Assembly (NCBI GenBank): GCA_965263225.1
Contig: CBDHHG010000001.1
Location: forward strand, 372,001-436,000
Length of the DNA: 64,000 nt
Origin: DT-111 sp965263225
GTDB taxonomy: Bacteria > Bacteroidota > Bacteroidia > Chitinophagales > Saprospiraceae
Reading direction: 5' to 3'
In this document: piece by piece, positions 17,451 through 26,682 of the stretch
Layout: each line of letters starts with the position of its first letter
How positions within the stretch are numbered: the first letter of the stretch is position 1
Notes under the pieces: generated by a model
The model's input: only the letters and a program-made list of their open reading frames with translations
What the model was told of the DNA's origin: nothing
The model's database searches: none
Made by a program: the position numbers and the translations under genes

Positions 17451-19724
17451 ATGACATCCACACGCCAATCAAGGAAGGGCATCCCTATGCTTATGCTCCT
17501 CCTTTGTCTGCCTTTCGCCCTTGCCATCGCAGGGACCACCCCGTCAAATCATCCCGATGAAAAGGTGTGCAAACACCGCCACTTCCATCCTCGCAAGAAG
17601 CGTTGTCATTCACACAACCACGAGGAACATCATCGTCTTACAAGACCGTATCAACCAGGCTTGAATCAGCCCTATAAGCTGCCATCACCGCCACTCAACT
17701 CCTGTGATAATATTGGATTTGAGCAGAACAACTTTAGTGGTTGGGTGGGTATGACCGGGATTGATGGTGTTATTACTGACGAGGGTATAGCGGAAGGCAG
17801 ACACACCATTATGAGTGCAGGTTTTGATCCGATCGTTCCCACCATCTCCACGGTAGCTCCCGGGAGCAATTACTCTGTTAAACTTGGCAACAACGGCACA
17901 GATTATGAGGTAGACCGACTGACAACTTCCTTCGAAGTCACTCCATATAACACACTGTTTTCGTATCAATTTGCGGTTATTCTGGAAGACCCCAACCATA
18001 CCCCTGAAGAGCAGCCTCGGTTTGAAATCGCGGCCTTTGATGAAGCAGGAGAGTTAATCCCTTGTACTTACTATTTGGTAGTTGCGGCAGAAGAAATTGA
18101 AGGCTTCCAGTCACAAGGAGATATTCGATATAGAGATTGGTCGACCGTTAGTCTGGACCTTTCCCAGTATATCGGACAGGAAGTGACTATTCGATTTACA
18201 ACTGTTGATTGTGCCAAGGGGGGGCATTTCGGATATGCCTATATCGACGCAGAATGTTTAATAGCTGAACTAGAACTCACTTGTAATGATGAAGAAATCT
18301 GCGCAGATCCGAATGCATTTTGTGCAGAGGCAAGCAGTTATACCATAACCGCTCCACCAGGCTTTAACAACTACGAATGGAGTACTGGTGAAACAAGTAG
18401 ATCTATAGAGGTGAATGATCCTTTCCCTGGTGCTTTCTATCATGTATCGTTTAATAACTTCACCACTGGAGAGTTTGGAGATTGCATGGCTACTCTTGGT
18501 ATCTCCTTACCCAATCCTACCCCTCCTCCGGTTATTCCTATTGAGGATAGGGTCTTTATCTGCGAAGATGAAGCCGTCACCTTGGATGCCGGTGCGGACT
18601 TTGCTCAGTATAATTGGTCGACAGGCCTCGATACCCAATACATTGTTGTGAATAACACTGGAAACTACAGCGTAACTGTAACCGATATGAATGGTTGCAT
18701 TGCCCAGAAAGACATTCAGGTACAAAAAGGTAGCTTACCTGAAATTGAAGTAGACAAGACAGATGCCTCCTGCGTAAACCAATCTGACGGGACGGCCTCC
18801 TTTACACTCTTAAATGACCTAGAGGGAATTCAGGTACAATGGAGTCATGGAGCCAACACACCAACCGTCGATGGGCTTGCTGCAGGAGAGTACTGTCTCA
18901 CCGTTTCTGACGCCATCGGATGTATGGTGACAGAATGCATCCAAATCAACAACCCTCCAGCACTGAGTATGACGACAGAAGTGATTGATAACATCTGCTA
19001 CGGTTTTGCAGAAGGTCAATTGAGTATCAATACCAGTGGCGGAACACCACCTTATCTACATGCAGTAAAGGAGGATGTCTTTTATCCAACTAATAGTTTT
19101 GGGGGCTTAGCCGCAGGAGAATACATCGTAAGCGTGCAGGACGCCAATGGTTGTACCCTCAGTCAGCCAACCAGGGTAAATGAACCTCCACAGTTGCTGG
19201 TAGATGCAGGGCCAGACCTCACCATCAACCTCAGCGAAAGTGTAGACCTCGAAGCCATTCCAAATTTCCCTGTAATCAACTACAATTGGGAAGGGGAATT
19301 CATCGAAGGGTGCCAGGATTGCCCAGATCCAAGGGTTCGTCCTTTTTATTCCTCTACCTACAAGATTACGGTGATAGATGAAGATGGCTGTGAAGCCGTA
19401 GATTATGTAGATGTTCTAGTAGGCAAACCAAGAAATGTCTACATTCCCAATGTATTCTCCCCCAACAATGATAGTAGTAATGATTCATTTTTCATTAATG
19501 CCAGTGGAGAAGTAGCAAGCATTCGGTCCTTTCAAATCTTTAGTAGATGGGGAGAATTAATCATGGAGTTGAAAGAGTTTCAGCCTAATGATCCAGAATA
19601 CGGCTGGGATGGTCGACATAAAGGTAAACCGGTAAACCCTGGCGTTTACGTTTATACAGCGAATATAGAGTTTATTGACGGTGTTAACTTAATTTTCAAG
19701 GGGGATGTCACCCTTGTCCGCTAA
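17451..19724 (+). CDS. T9SS type B-sorted surface protein with His-rich N-terminus and SprB-type repeats
   Basis: 757 residues. Signal peptide to about residue 27, then an unusual His/Lys/Cys-rich stretch (about 37-65, with KHRHFHPRKK and HSHNHEEHH). A lectin/jelly-roll-like domain follows (about 80-280, NIGFEQNNFSGWVG), then cysteine-containing Ig-like and SprB-like repeats of the 'YNWSTG..Y.V.V.D..GC' type. The last ~95 residues are the gliding-motility C-terminal domain (CHU_C): NVYIPNVFSPNND, FQIFSRWGELI, GWDGRHKGKPVNPGVYVY. The type B signal predicts export by T9SS and needs a SprF-like partner. Binding target unknown. Confidence 0.88.
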   Translation: MTSTRQSRKGIPMLMLLLCLPFALAIAGTTPSNHPDEKVCKHRHFHPRKKRCHSHNHEEHHRLTRPYQPGLNQPYKLPSPPLNSCDNIGFEQNNFSGWVGMTGIDGVITDEGIAEGRHTIMSAGFDPIVPTISTVAPGSNYSVKLGNNGTDYEVDRLTTSFEVTPYNTLFSYQFAVILEDPNHTPEEQPRFEIAAFDEAGELIPCTYYLVVAAEEIEGFQSQGDIRYRDWSTVSLDLSQYIGQEVTIRFTTVDCAKGGHFGYAYIDAECLIAELELTCNDEEICADPNAFCAEASSYTITAPPGFNNYEWSTGETSRSIEVNDPFPGAFYHVSFNNFTTGEFGDCMATLGISLPNPTPPPVIPIEDRVFICEDEAVTLDAGADFAQYNWSTGLDTQYIVVNNTGNYSVTVTDMNGCIAQKDIQVQKGSLPEIEVDKTDASCVNQSDGTASFTLLNDLEGIQVQWSHGANTPTVDGLAAGEYCLTVSDAIGCMVTECIQINNPPALSMTTEVIDNICYGFAEGQLSINTSGGTPPYLHAVKEDVFYPTNSFGGLAAGEYIVSVQDANGCTLSQPTRVNEPPQLLVDAGPDLTINLSESVDLEAIPNFPVINYNWEGEFIEGCQDCPDPRVRPFYSSTYKITVIDEDGCEAVDYVDVLVGKPRNVYIPNVFSPNNDSSNDSFFINASGEVASIRSFQIFSRWGELIMELKEFQPNDPEYGWDGRHKGKPVNPGVYVYTANIEFIDGVNLIFKGDVTLVR

Positions 19725-19856
19725 TTGAAGATGGGAAACCGATTGTTCGAGTACCTTCTTTAGGCCGAATGAATGTGTTTCCCTTTTCTTTACTGTATGG
19801 CGGCATCAGCATTGCCACTAATATGCGTTTTACCATAGATCAATTTTGACAACAGC

Positions 19857-19894
19857 AGCTGCCGTTTAGCGTGTTTACGGCAGCTCTTTTTTAT
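19857..19894 (+). terminator. Intrinsic terminator after type B surface protein
   Basis: Stem AGCTGCCGT/ACGGCAGCT (19857-19865 with 19877-19885) with an 11-base loop, followed by CTTTTTTATTATT. It lies 130 bases past the stop codon. Confidence 0.8.
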
Positions 19895-20060
19895 TATTGA
19901 AGTTCACGAACTTTTCAATAGAAAGGGAACGGAATTTATATAGTAATAATCAAACACAAAGTTCTCCCCAGATTAGCTTCGCTTAACCTGTGAAATCTTT
20001 CGCAGCAGTTCCTCCTCTCTTGCCGATTATCACCTCCTTACCTTACGCAAGGTTAATGCA

Positions 20061-20098
20061 GTTCTTGTACTTCCAGGGCAATACCCTCGTGCAGGAAC
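20061..20098. other. Compound hairpin of unknown role
   Basis: A 10-base stem (20061-20070 with 20089-20098, two G-T pairs) encloses a second hairpin, AGGG/CCCT. A small CCTT/AAGG hairpin lies just upstream at 20041. No T run follows, so it is not a simple terminator. It could be part of a structured RNA or a decayed repeat. Confidence 0.35.
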
Positions 20099-20293
20099 GC
20101 CACCAAGGGATTGTTTTGTTAGCTTAATAGAAAGAATACCTCTAGTTTGACTATTGAGCACTTGATAGGCCAAGAATATTTAGAAGGAAAAACGGAAAAG
20201 GAAAGGGAAACATCCTTTATTTCTTCCAGTTCGTAAAATAAAATTATTTGAACTCAAAGAAATTAGAAATATTTCCCTATCTTTAAATCTAAT

Positions 20294-20358
20294 TTTTTTT
20301 ATGACACTTTGTGTCACGCGCTTTGTGGAGGCTCGTTACAATTGAGTAGCGAGCTTTT
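20294..20358 (+). terminator. Two-hairpin segment ending in an intrinsic terminator
   Basis: A perfect TGACAC-TTT-GTGTCA hairpin near 20302-20316 is followed by a stem GCTCGTTAC/GTAGCGAGC (one G-T pair, near 20332-20355) and a T run. No gene ends directly before it, so it may close a small untranslated RNA or act as an attenuator. Confidence 0.5.
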
Positions 20359-20543
20359 TCTTTATTATTGAAATTTAACTTTGATACTGATTTGCAATTA
20401 AACTACAGATCAATCTCTCTAAATTGACCTACCTAATTAAGTTTTAGAGAGTAAGAAACTATTATCAATTAACTTTACAATCTCTTTAACCTGAAAGATT
20501 ATTACAAAAGATCTAACTTACTAAAGATAATAGAGGGTTGCTT

Positions 20544-20705
20544 ATGGAAGCATACACAAAAAACCACGTATCCACAATAAAAACAAACAATACATCCATC
20601 CAAAAACCTATTGATCAAGTGATTAGACCCCAATTTTTCCTAATAAAAACAACTCTTATTTTCTTCATTCTTAGTATATTTACGAATAGTGCTGCTCTTA
20701 TTTAG
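20544..20705 (+). CDS. Possible 53-residue membrane peptide
   Basis: An ATG at 20544 is preceded by GAGGG about 9 bases upstream. The frame encodes a polar N-terminal half and a C-terminal membrane segment (FFLIKTTLIFFILSIFTNSAAL). It lies 183 bases upstream of the 486-residue paralogue gene in the same direction. I do not recognise a family. Reality rests on the start context and the clear hydrophobic segment only. Confidence 0.35.
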   Translation: MEAYTKNHVSTIKTNNTSIQKPIDQVIRPQFFLIKTTLIFFILSIFTNSAALI

Positions 20706-20888
20706 ATCATTTACAACAACAAAAAAAGCGATAAATAGCAAATCAAAAAAAAAAATTGATATTCCTCTGCCGTAAAAAGACTTTGCCTCCTACAAGTCTT
20801 ACTAACTCATTATCAAATACCAAGATCAAATGTATCCCGTTAATCCAAGTGGCATATTCTAGTCTTCACTCCTAAAATCCCATATTAA

Positions 20889-22349
20889 ATGATGCTTCGA
20901 TATAGGGTTATCCAAAATTTACAAAATCTAGATAAAAAAGAATTTTCCGAATTCAATAAGTGGCTTAGACCAGGCTGGACGAACAGCAACAAGAAACTCT
21001 TTGAGCTTTTTAACACATTGAAAGGATTCTATCCAAGTTTCACATCTAAGCGGCTCGACAAATTCTATTTATACGAAACAGTTTATCCAAACAAGAAATT
21101 CCATGAGAAGGAATTGCTAAATCTCTTCTCGAAATTATCCACATCTATTGAAGAATTCCTCGTACATCGACACATCAGGAATAATCCAGATTTGCGATCA
21201 GATATTCTGATCAAGGTCAAGCAAAACCGACAAACAACAGAAAATAAAGAGATAAAACTAGTAGAGCAGAAAATCCAGCAGTTAGAAGCCAAAACCGTGA
21301 AGTCAACAGATGATTTGCATAATCTGATTAAATATTTACAAATCAAGGTACAAATCATCAACCCGAAAAGTGGCGATGTCAATAAGAAACTAGATTTCCT
21401 CAAAATCCAATCCAACTTAGATCAATACTATACATTGCTAAAGGCTAGGAATGCCATGGAGCTGCTAGAGAGGAAAAGTTTACTTAATGAAGAGAATCAA
21501 AATACTCCTTGGTATGAAAGGCTCCCTCCATCCTGTATTAACCTTCCAGTCATCCAGTTTTATAAGCAATATGAGGAGCAGTCTGACCAAATGAGTCCAA
21601 TCAAATTATCTGGGCTCAAAGAGCTTTTTGAAGAAATCCAGCCCAGCATTTCAAAAAGAGATCAACGCATCATTTATTTATTATTAGTCAATACAGCAGC
21701 AAGGTTAAAAAGAACGGGACTCACTGAGGTTTCAAAACAAACGATGGAGCTTAATCAATTTGCCGTTAAAAAAGGGGTCATTCTAGATAATGACGTAATT
21801 ACGCCGCATTCTTTTGCTAATGTAATCAATGTTGCCTGCCAGCAAAAGAACTTTTTATTTGCTCAGGATTTTTTGGATAGTTATGTTAATTATCTACCTC
21901 CTAGTATGCAAAAAGATGGTATTGAATGGGGGCAATTAATTATAGATTACAATCAAGGTTTAAAGGATGCTTTTTGGAAAGCCAAAAGCTTAGAAGATCA
22001 TACTAAATCTTACACTATCTTCTCTTTAAGAATTCGTGTACTAATTACCCAGATACTCTTTGATGCCTACCTCGTGGACAATTTGGAAGCTTATGATCGT
22101 TTTGGGAATTACATTACTGCCTTCGATCGAAAACTACTGCGAGAAAAGATCTACCCACAAAAACAAATTGACAGTTTGAAGATCTTTCATTACTATTGTA
22201 AAAAGCTAGCCAGCTATTATCCTAACTTTCAACTAACCAAAACAGAGGCCGAAGAATTAAGACAAGAAGTTCATCAAGAAAAACAAATACACGCGAAACA
22301 ATGGATACTTGGAAAAATAGATAAAATGGAAAAGGGAGCTCAGTGGTAA
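20889..22349 (+). CDS. Large helical protein of unknown function, paralogue A
   Basis: 486 residues, no signal peptide or membrane segment, predicted almost all helical. N-terminal pattern: KKEFSEFNKWLRPGWTNSNKKL, F..LK..YPSF, then K-L-DKFYLYETVYPNKKF and a FSKLSTSIEEFLV stretch. The C-terminus has HAKQWILGKIDKMEKG. The same layout is seen in the gene at 25172, so they are paralogues. This N-terminal layout recurs in large Bacteroidetes proteins of unknown function. The gene converges on a small minus-strand gene 33 bases away whose product ends in EEDIID. No enzyme motif is visible; a scaffold or repeat-binding role is only a guess. Confidence 0.8.
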   Translation: MMLRYRVIQNLQNLDKKEFSEFNKWLRPGWTNSNKKLFELFNTLKGFYPSFTSKRLDKFYLYETVYPNKKFHEKELLNLFSKLSTSIEEFLVHRHIRNNPDLRSDILIKVKQNRQTTENKEIKLVEQKIQQLEAKTVKSTDDLHNLIKYLQIKVQIINPKSGDVNKKLDFLKIQSNLDQYYTLLKARNAMELLERKSLLNEENQNTPWYERLPPSCINLPVIQFYKQYEEQSDQMSPIKLSGLKELFEEIQPSISKRDQRIIYLLLVNTAARLKRTGLTEVSKQTMELNQFAVKKGVILDNDVITPHSFANVINVACQQKNFLFAQDFLDSYVNYLPPSMQKDGIEWGQLIIDYNQGLKDAFWKAKSLEDHTKSYTIFSLRIRVLITQILFDAYLVDNLEAYDRFGNYITAFDRKLLREKIYPQKQIDSLKIFHYYCKKLASYYPNFQLTKTEAEELRQEVHQEKQIHAKQWILGKIDKMEKGAQW

Positions 22350-22382
22350 TGGTCCTCCTCTATTGTATTTTAGAGGAAGAGC

Positions 22383-22646
22383 CTAATCAATAATATCTTC
22401 TTCAATTATTTCTGCAAAAATAACGGGTTCTCGTTCCTTTCCTTTTACCAATATTTCACATAAATCATCAAATAAAACAACCTGAGAAGAACATTCGTTA
22501 TTTTTTGGTATTTGAAAATTTCCTTCAGATAGAAATATTATCGGATACAAAATGAGCAGACACCCCACTATCAATTGGAAGGATTTATTTTGATCTCGAA
22601 TGTTAAACTGAAATCTCGGTCGTTTGTCTTTTTCAATTCTCCCCAT
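22383..22646 (-). CDS. Small membrane protein ending in acidic EEDI tail
   Basis: 87 residues with a basic start, one membrane segment (FQLIVGCLLILYPIIFL), then a cysteine-containing segment, LVKGKEREP and the acidic end AEIIEEDIID. The last codons share a run of about 16 identical bases with the end of the 39-residue peptide gene at 26683, whose product ends VVEEDIMN. Both genes face a paralogous large gene. The shared position and tail support a real gene; function unknown. The leader part does not resemble the double-glycine leader of the other peptide. Confidence 0.6.
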   Translation of the reverse strand: MGRIEKDKRPRFQFNIRDQNKSFQLIVGCLLILYPIIFLSEGNFQIPKNNECSSQVVLFDDLCEILVKGKEREPVIFAEIIEEDIID

Positions 22647-22922
22647 GCCAATTCTCTGGTAGGCTTAACCTGTTATTTGTGGGTAAAATTTCATTCTGCC
22701 TCTTAATTTACAATAATAACGTAAAAAACACTAGTAATATACCCAAAAAACTATGCAGTTTCTTCTTTGCAAGAAGGCCACAATTAAAGATACTAATTTA
22801 CACTTTTGGTTAAAGATAACATGAAGCGACTAAAAAACTATACAGCGAGAGTAAAACAAACCACAAAGAGACTTATGTTGATTTCGAACAAAATAGAAAT
22901 CTGGTCAATATTTCCAATAACT
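22647..22922. other. Spacer left of the insertion sequence
   Basis: AT-rich; no supportable gene. A 35-codon frame starting near 22821 runs to the insertion site and would also stop there in the uninterrupted sequence. Confidence 0.45.
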
Positions 22923-22926
22923 ATTT

Positions 22927-22943
22927 AGGGCGTCCTCAAAAAG
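22927..22943 (+). repeat. Left terminal inverted repeat of the IS
   Basis: Exact inverse of 24679-24695; preceded by target repeat ATTT. Confidence 0.92.
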
Positions 22944-23058
22944 GGTTTAAGGGTCAATAAAGGGCTGATATATAAGTTATTGAATGTGCTAAATTATTAC
23001 TATTGAAGTATCAAATGCAAAGAAAAAGGCTTAGCTTAGTTAAAATCCTTGCAGTTCG

Positions 23059-24666
23059 ATGATCAAGTATACACCAGCCGCTGAACGGAATTTTGGTTTA
23101 TTCCAATCGCCTTTTGGACAAGCCCTAGATGCCAATAATCGCTGGGTTAAGATGGCCGCCGTGGTGCCTTGGGACGAGATGGCCACCGTTTTCTTTTCTA
23201 AGATGAGTAAGAACCATGGTCGTCAGAGCATTGACTTGCGTATTGTTTTAGGGGCTTTGTTGATTAAGCACATCGAAGGTATCTCGGATGAAGATACGAT
23301 TCAGGCCATCCAAGAAAATGTCTATATGCAATACTTTGTAGGCTTGCCGCGCTTCCAAACTCAGCCTGTGTTTGTTCCCTCGTTGTTTGTGGAGATCCGC
23401 AAACGTCTGGGTAAGAAAGGATCACAACAACTTAATGATATGTTGCTCCAGCAGGCTCGGCAGTTGCGAGCTATCAAGCACCGAGCCAAGCCTAAAAAGA
23501 AGGATACTGATCAAGGAGGGAATAAGTCATCTGGTCCGAATCAAGCAGGGCAAAGACCAGATGAGAAGAGCCGGGCTATGGATAATAAAGATCGCCCTGA
23601 GAATAAGAGGCCCAATAAAGGGACCTTGAAGATGGATGCTACAGTGGCTCCACAACATATTGGTTATCCAACTGATACGCGATTATTGCATCAAGGACGC
23701 CTGTATAGCGAAGCCTTGATTGATAAGCTGTATCAGGGGAGTGGCTTGTGGAAAAACAAGCCTCGGACCTACCGCCGGATCGCACATAAACAGTACTTGG
23801 CCTTTGCCAAGAAGCGCAATCCGGGTAAAAAAGCGATCAAAGGTACTAGAGGCAAACAACTCCGCTACCTGCGGCGCAACCTCAACCATATTAACCGCAT
23901 GCTGGACCAACTACAACAAGCCGATCAAACTATTGATTGGAAACACAGTGATTGGCAGCGATTTTGGGTGCTACAGGAGCTGTACCGCCAGCAAGATATC
24001 ATGCACCGAGATGGACGTAAACGTATCGATGATCGGATCGTTAATATTGCTCAACCCTATGTGCGACCTATCAAACGAGGTAAGGCCGGTAAATTGACTG
24101 AGTTTGGTGCCAAACTGAACGTCTCACAAACGGAAGGCTTTGCTAGAATGGACCAGGTCGACTTTGATAACTTCAATGAAGGAATACTACTCCAGGAGCA
24201 AGTTGAGGGCTACAAGGCTTTGTATGGCTATTACCCGGAATTGGTACTTGTAGATCGAATATACCTGAACCGTCAAAACCGCAAGTTCTTAAAAGACAGA
24301 GGGATAAGACATAGCGGTAAGCCTTTGGGACGTGCCAAGCCGATGTCTGCACAACAGAAGCAAAAACGAAAGAAAGAACAAAATAAGCGCTCAGAAATCG
24401 AAGGCAAATTTGGCCAAGGAAAATCAAAATACGGGCTGGATGATATACAAACTCGACTGGAAGATACCTCCTATGCTTGTATTGGCCTTATTCTACTGGC
24501 GCTCAACACTATCAAGTTAGCCCGGGCCTTCTTTATCTTTATTTTTAGCTATTGCTACCAACAGTGGAGTATTCAAATGAATAAAACAGCTACAATGAAA
24601 GCAACGGCAAGGACTGTTGCTTACTCAACCGCCTCACATCGCCGGACTGGTATGATAATAACCTGA
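23059..24666 (+). CDS. IS5/IS1182-family DDE transposase
   Basis: 535 residues. N-terminal DUF772-like domain (GRQSIDLRIVLGALLIKHIEG, YMQYFVGLP), a basic Lys/Asn/Pro-rich linker (about 145-190), then the DDE catalytic core: first Asp in MDATVAPQHIGYPTD, second in LVDRIYLNRQNRKFLKDRG, and the Glu in EIEGKFGQGKSKYGL. The C-terminal hydrophobic helix and basic tail end 29 bases before the right inverted repeat. No frameshift was seen, so the enzyme is probably active. Exact IS group needs a database comparison. Confidence 0.9.
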   Translation: MIKYTPAAERNFGLFQSPFGQALDANNRWVKMAAVVPWDEMATVFFSKMSKNHGRQSIDLRIVLGALLIKHIEGISDEDTIQAIQENVYMQYFVGLPRFQTQPVFVPSLFVEIRKRLGKKGSQQLNDMLLQQARQLRAIKHRAKPKKKDTDQGGNKSSGPNQAGQRPDEKSRAMDNKDRPENKRPNKGTLKMDATVAPQHIGYPTDTRLLHQGRLYSEALIDKLYQGSGLWKNKPRTYRRIAHKQYLAFAKKRNPGKKAIKGTRGKQLRYLRRNLNHINRMLDQLQQADQTIDWKHSDWQRFWVLQELYRQQDIMHRDGRKRIDDRIVNIAQPYVRPIKRGKAGKLTEFGAKLNVSQTEGFARMDQVDFDNFNEGILLQEQVEGYKALYGYYPELVLVDRIYLNRQNRKFLKDRGIRHSGKPLGRAKPMSAQQKQKRKKEQNKRSEIEGKFGQGKSKYGLDDIQTRLEDTSYACIGLILLALNTIKLARAFFIFIFSYCYQQWSIQMNKTATMKATARTVAYSTASHRRTGMIIT

Positions 24667-24678
24667 AATCAGCCCCGA

Positions 24679-24695
24679 CTTTTTGAGGACGCCCT
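24679..24695 (-). repeat. Right terminal inverted repeat of the IS
   Basis: Exact inverse of 22927-22943; followed by target repeat ATTT. Confidence 0.92.
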
Positions 24696-24699
24696 ATTT

Positions 24700-25171
24700 A
24701 AATCGAAGTACAGTCTCAAAGTTATTAAGGAGAATAAAAGTGTGTATCCATAACCGATCATTAAAATGACATAGTCTTTCCTCAAATCGGCAATAGTTTT
24801 AACTTTATATTACCACACAAACACAATTTCAATATAATTTTGTACCTTAATCCAATATTTACAAAACAGGGTTCTATTTCAATTATTACTTTCAAAAGGA
24901 AAGCGCTCATTAAAAAAAGGCCCGGAGATCAACCCGGGCTCCAAACGCATATCAAAACAAATAGACCTAAACACATTTGATCTGAACGAATAGATCTAAA
25001 TTGTTTTATCTCTTATCTATTTCATCTTCAGAATTAGGAAGACATAAATAGCTATTATATTGGCTACGACTAATATAGAAGCTTTATTCAGTCGGGAATA
25101 CTCAGAAATACCGCCCTTTCTAACAAAAAAATGCGTAAATTAGCCTATAATAACCTACATGACAACACGTT
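24700..25171. other. Spacer between the IS and paralogue B
   Basis: No supportable gene. It contains a -7-like box TAATTTTG at 24835-24842 (plus strand) and a minus-strand terminator at 24911-24940 with no annotated gene before it. Confidence 0.45.
24911..24940 (-). terminator. Minus-strand intrinsic terminator without a gene
   Basis: On the minus strand the GC-rich stem GCCCGG/CCGGGC (loop of 8) is followed by seven T. The nearest upstream minus-strand sequence (24941-25171) has no open frame with a start, so the terminator may close a small RNA. Confidence 0.7.
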
Positions 25172-26659
25172 ATGACCAAGACTCTTGACTTAAAACATTT
25201 TCTAAGTGAAGAAAATAGGCTAATAAAAAACCTGAATCTACTGAAAGAAGAGGAAAGAGCTAATTTCAAGAAGTGGTTGAGTTCAGGGTGGTGTAACAGC
25301 AGAAAAGATCTTGTAAAGTTTTTTGAAATATTACTCAAGTATTTTATTTCAACTCAGAAAAGTACCATTTCAAAAAGGGAGATATATCGAAAATTATATA
25401 CTAAGAAGCCTTTTAGTGATCAAGGTTTTGATAACCTCATGTCCCACCTCAGTATTCAAGTGGAAAGGTATATGGTCTTTAGTAGAATACAGCGAAACGA
25501 AAGGCTTTATAAGCAATTTTTGATTCAAGAATTTGATGAAAGAAATGCAGGTCAGAGATTCAAAACTGAATCAGAAGATCTTATCAAAGAAATACAAGCT
25601 CAAGAATCTTTGTCTTGGGATGATTTAGGTGATCTCCTAAACCTACTTCAACGACTTTACTATTCACAAAATACAAGATATGGACTCAGTGCGGGCCTCA
25701 CTCCCTTGGACAAAGCTCATGACATACTCGAAAGCTATAACAAGTTGGGCACACTTAAACTAAGCATAGAACAGAAGGAACGCGAAAAGAAATACCGTAA
25801 GGAAAAAACAGAGCTTATCGAATCAGCGGAGACACTCTCCTCTCATATACCAACAGGGATCGATGCTACCATTCAACTGTATCAAAAATGGGATTCACTG
25901 ATTAACTCCAAACAAGAAAACGGATTGGAAGAATTCCAGAAACTTTACCTCAAACAGGTGGATCAGCTTCATGAAGAAGATAGACGAAATATCTTTCTGT
26001 ACATGATGAATGAAGGGGGGCGACGGTATTTAAGTGGTGACTTAGAGATTGTACCTGTCTTACTTGAATTGTATCAATTCGGTTTCGATTCAAAAATTCT
26101 CCTTCAACATGACTCTATCAGTAGCTTAACTTTTGCCAATTCTCAGACCTTAGCTTATGTTCAAGGACGGGAAGATTTAGCGAATCTCTGGAAATCCAAA
26201 TATGCCTCATCACTCCCCAACAATACTAAGGCAGAGGTACTATGCTGGGTTGAGGCCTATGAACTCTATTCCAAGGGAAGTTATGAAGAAGCAATTGAGA
26301 AGCTGAAAAAGCAAAAATTCACCATTGGTTCCTTTAAGCAAAGGAGTACCATGTTAATTATGCAGTCTTATTTTGGGAAATTCATGAAGGGTGAGTTCCT
26401 TCTGAAAAATATGCTAAATGTTTGCCACGCTTTTGGAGAACAGATGAGAGAGGAGACCAGCCTGACGGATGGGAGAAAAAAAGCACTTGTCAAGCTAACG
26501 CAATATGTCCAACGGTTAGGTAAGTGGAAGTCAAACCCCAATAGGACAGAAAAACATCTACTTAAAATTCGCACTGATTTGGAAAGAGAAGACAGCATTC
26601 AAGCCAAACCGTGGCTACTATCTATAATAAAACAATTCGAGGGTGGATTACAAATATAG
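25172..26659 (+). CDS. Large helical protein of unknown function, paralogue B
   Basis: 495 residues, soluble, mostly helical. It has the same layout as the gene at 20889: KEEERANFKKWLSSGWCNSRKDL, a FFEIL..YF..  segment, SKREIYRKLYTKKPF, a LMSHLSIQVERYMVF stretch with the arrangement of the other copy, and a C-terminal QAKPWLLSIIKQFEGG matching HAKQWILGKIDKMEKG. Identity is low outside these blocks, so the duplication is old. The stop codon lies inside the loop of an 8-base inverted repeat, and the gene converges on the double-glycine peptide gene. Function unknown. Confidence 0.8.
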   Translation: MTKTLDLKHFLSEENRLIKNLNLLKEEERANFKKWLSSGWCNSRKDLVKFFEILLKYFISTQKSTISKREIYRKLYTKKPFSDQGFDNLMSHLSIQVERYMVFSRIQRNERLYKQFLIQEFDERNAGQRFKTESEDLIKEIQAQESLSWDDLGDLLNLLQRLYYSQNTRYGLSAGLTPLDKAHDILESYNKLGTLKLSIEQKEREKKYRKEKTELIESAETLSSHIPTGIDATIQLYQKWDSLINSKQENGLEEFQKLYLKQVDQLHEEDRRNIFLYMMNEGGRRYLSGDLEIVPVLLELYQFGFDSKILLQHDSISSLTFANSQTLAYVQGREDLANLWKSKYASSLPNNTKAEVLCWVEAYELYSKGSYEEAIEKLKKQKFTIGSFKQRSTMLIMQSYFGKFMKGEFLLKNMLNVCHAFGEQMREETSLTDGRKKALVKLTQYVQRLGKWKSNPNRTEKHLLKIRTDLEREDSIQAKPWLLSIIKQFEGGLQI

Positions 26660-26669
26660 TCATCCACCC
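26641..26669. repeat. Inverted repeat across the stop codon of paralogue B
   Basis: GGGTGGAT at 26641-26648 and ATCCACCC at 26662-26669 are exact inverses with a 13-base loop holding the TAG. It may act as a terminator for both converging genes, though no long T run follows. Confidence 0.5.
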
Positions 26670-26682
26670 GATCGAAATATTC

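Larger units (their letters stand above)
19725..20543. other. Long non-coding region with several hairpins
   Basis: 819 bases with no gene. It holds a terminator at 19857, a compound hairpin at 20061-20098 and a two-hairpin segment at 20294-20358, listed separately. Confidence 0.5.
22927..24695 (+). mobile_element. IS5/IS1182-type insertion sequence, apparently complete
   Basis: 1769 bases bounded by perfect 17-base inverted repeats beginning AGGGCGTCCTCAAAAAG (22927-22943 and 24679-24695). The flanks carry a 4-base direct repeat ATTT (22923-22926 and 24696-24699), the expected target duplication. It holds one transposase gene. Perfect ends and an intact gene suggest a recent insertion. It lies between the two large-protein/small-peptide modules, in the spacer before paralogue B. 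Confidence 0.92.

Noticed and set aside
25030..25130. Minus-strand frame reading a membrane-like peptide (ISEYSRLNKASILVVANI)
   Set aside because: No start codon after the upstream stop; kept only as a possible untranslated RNA region.
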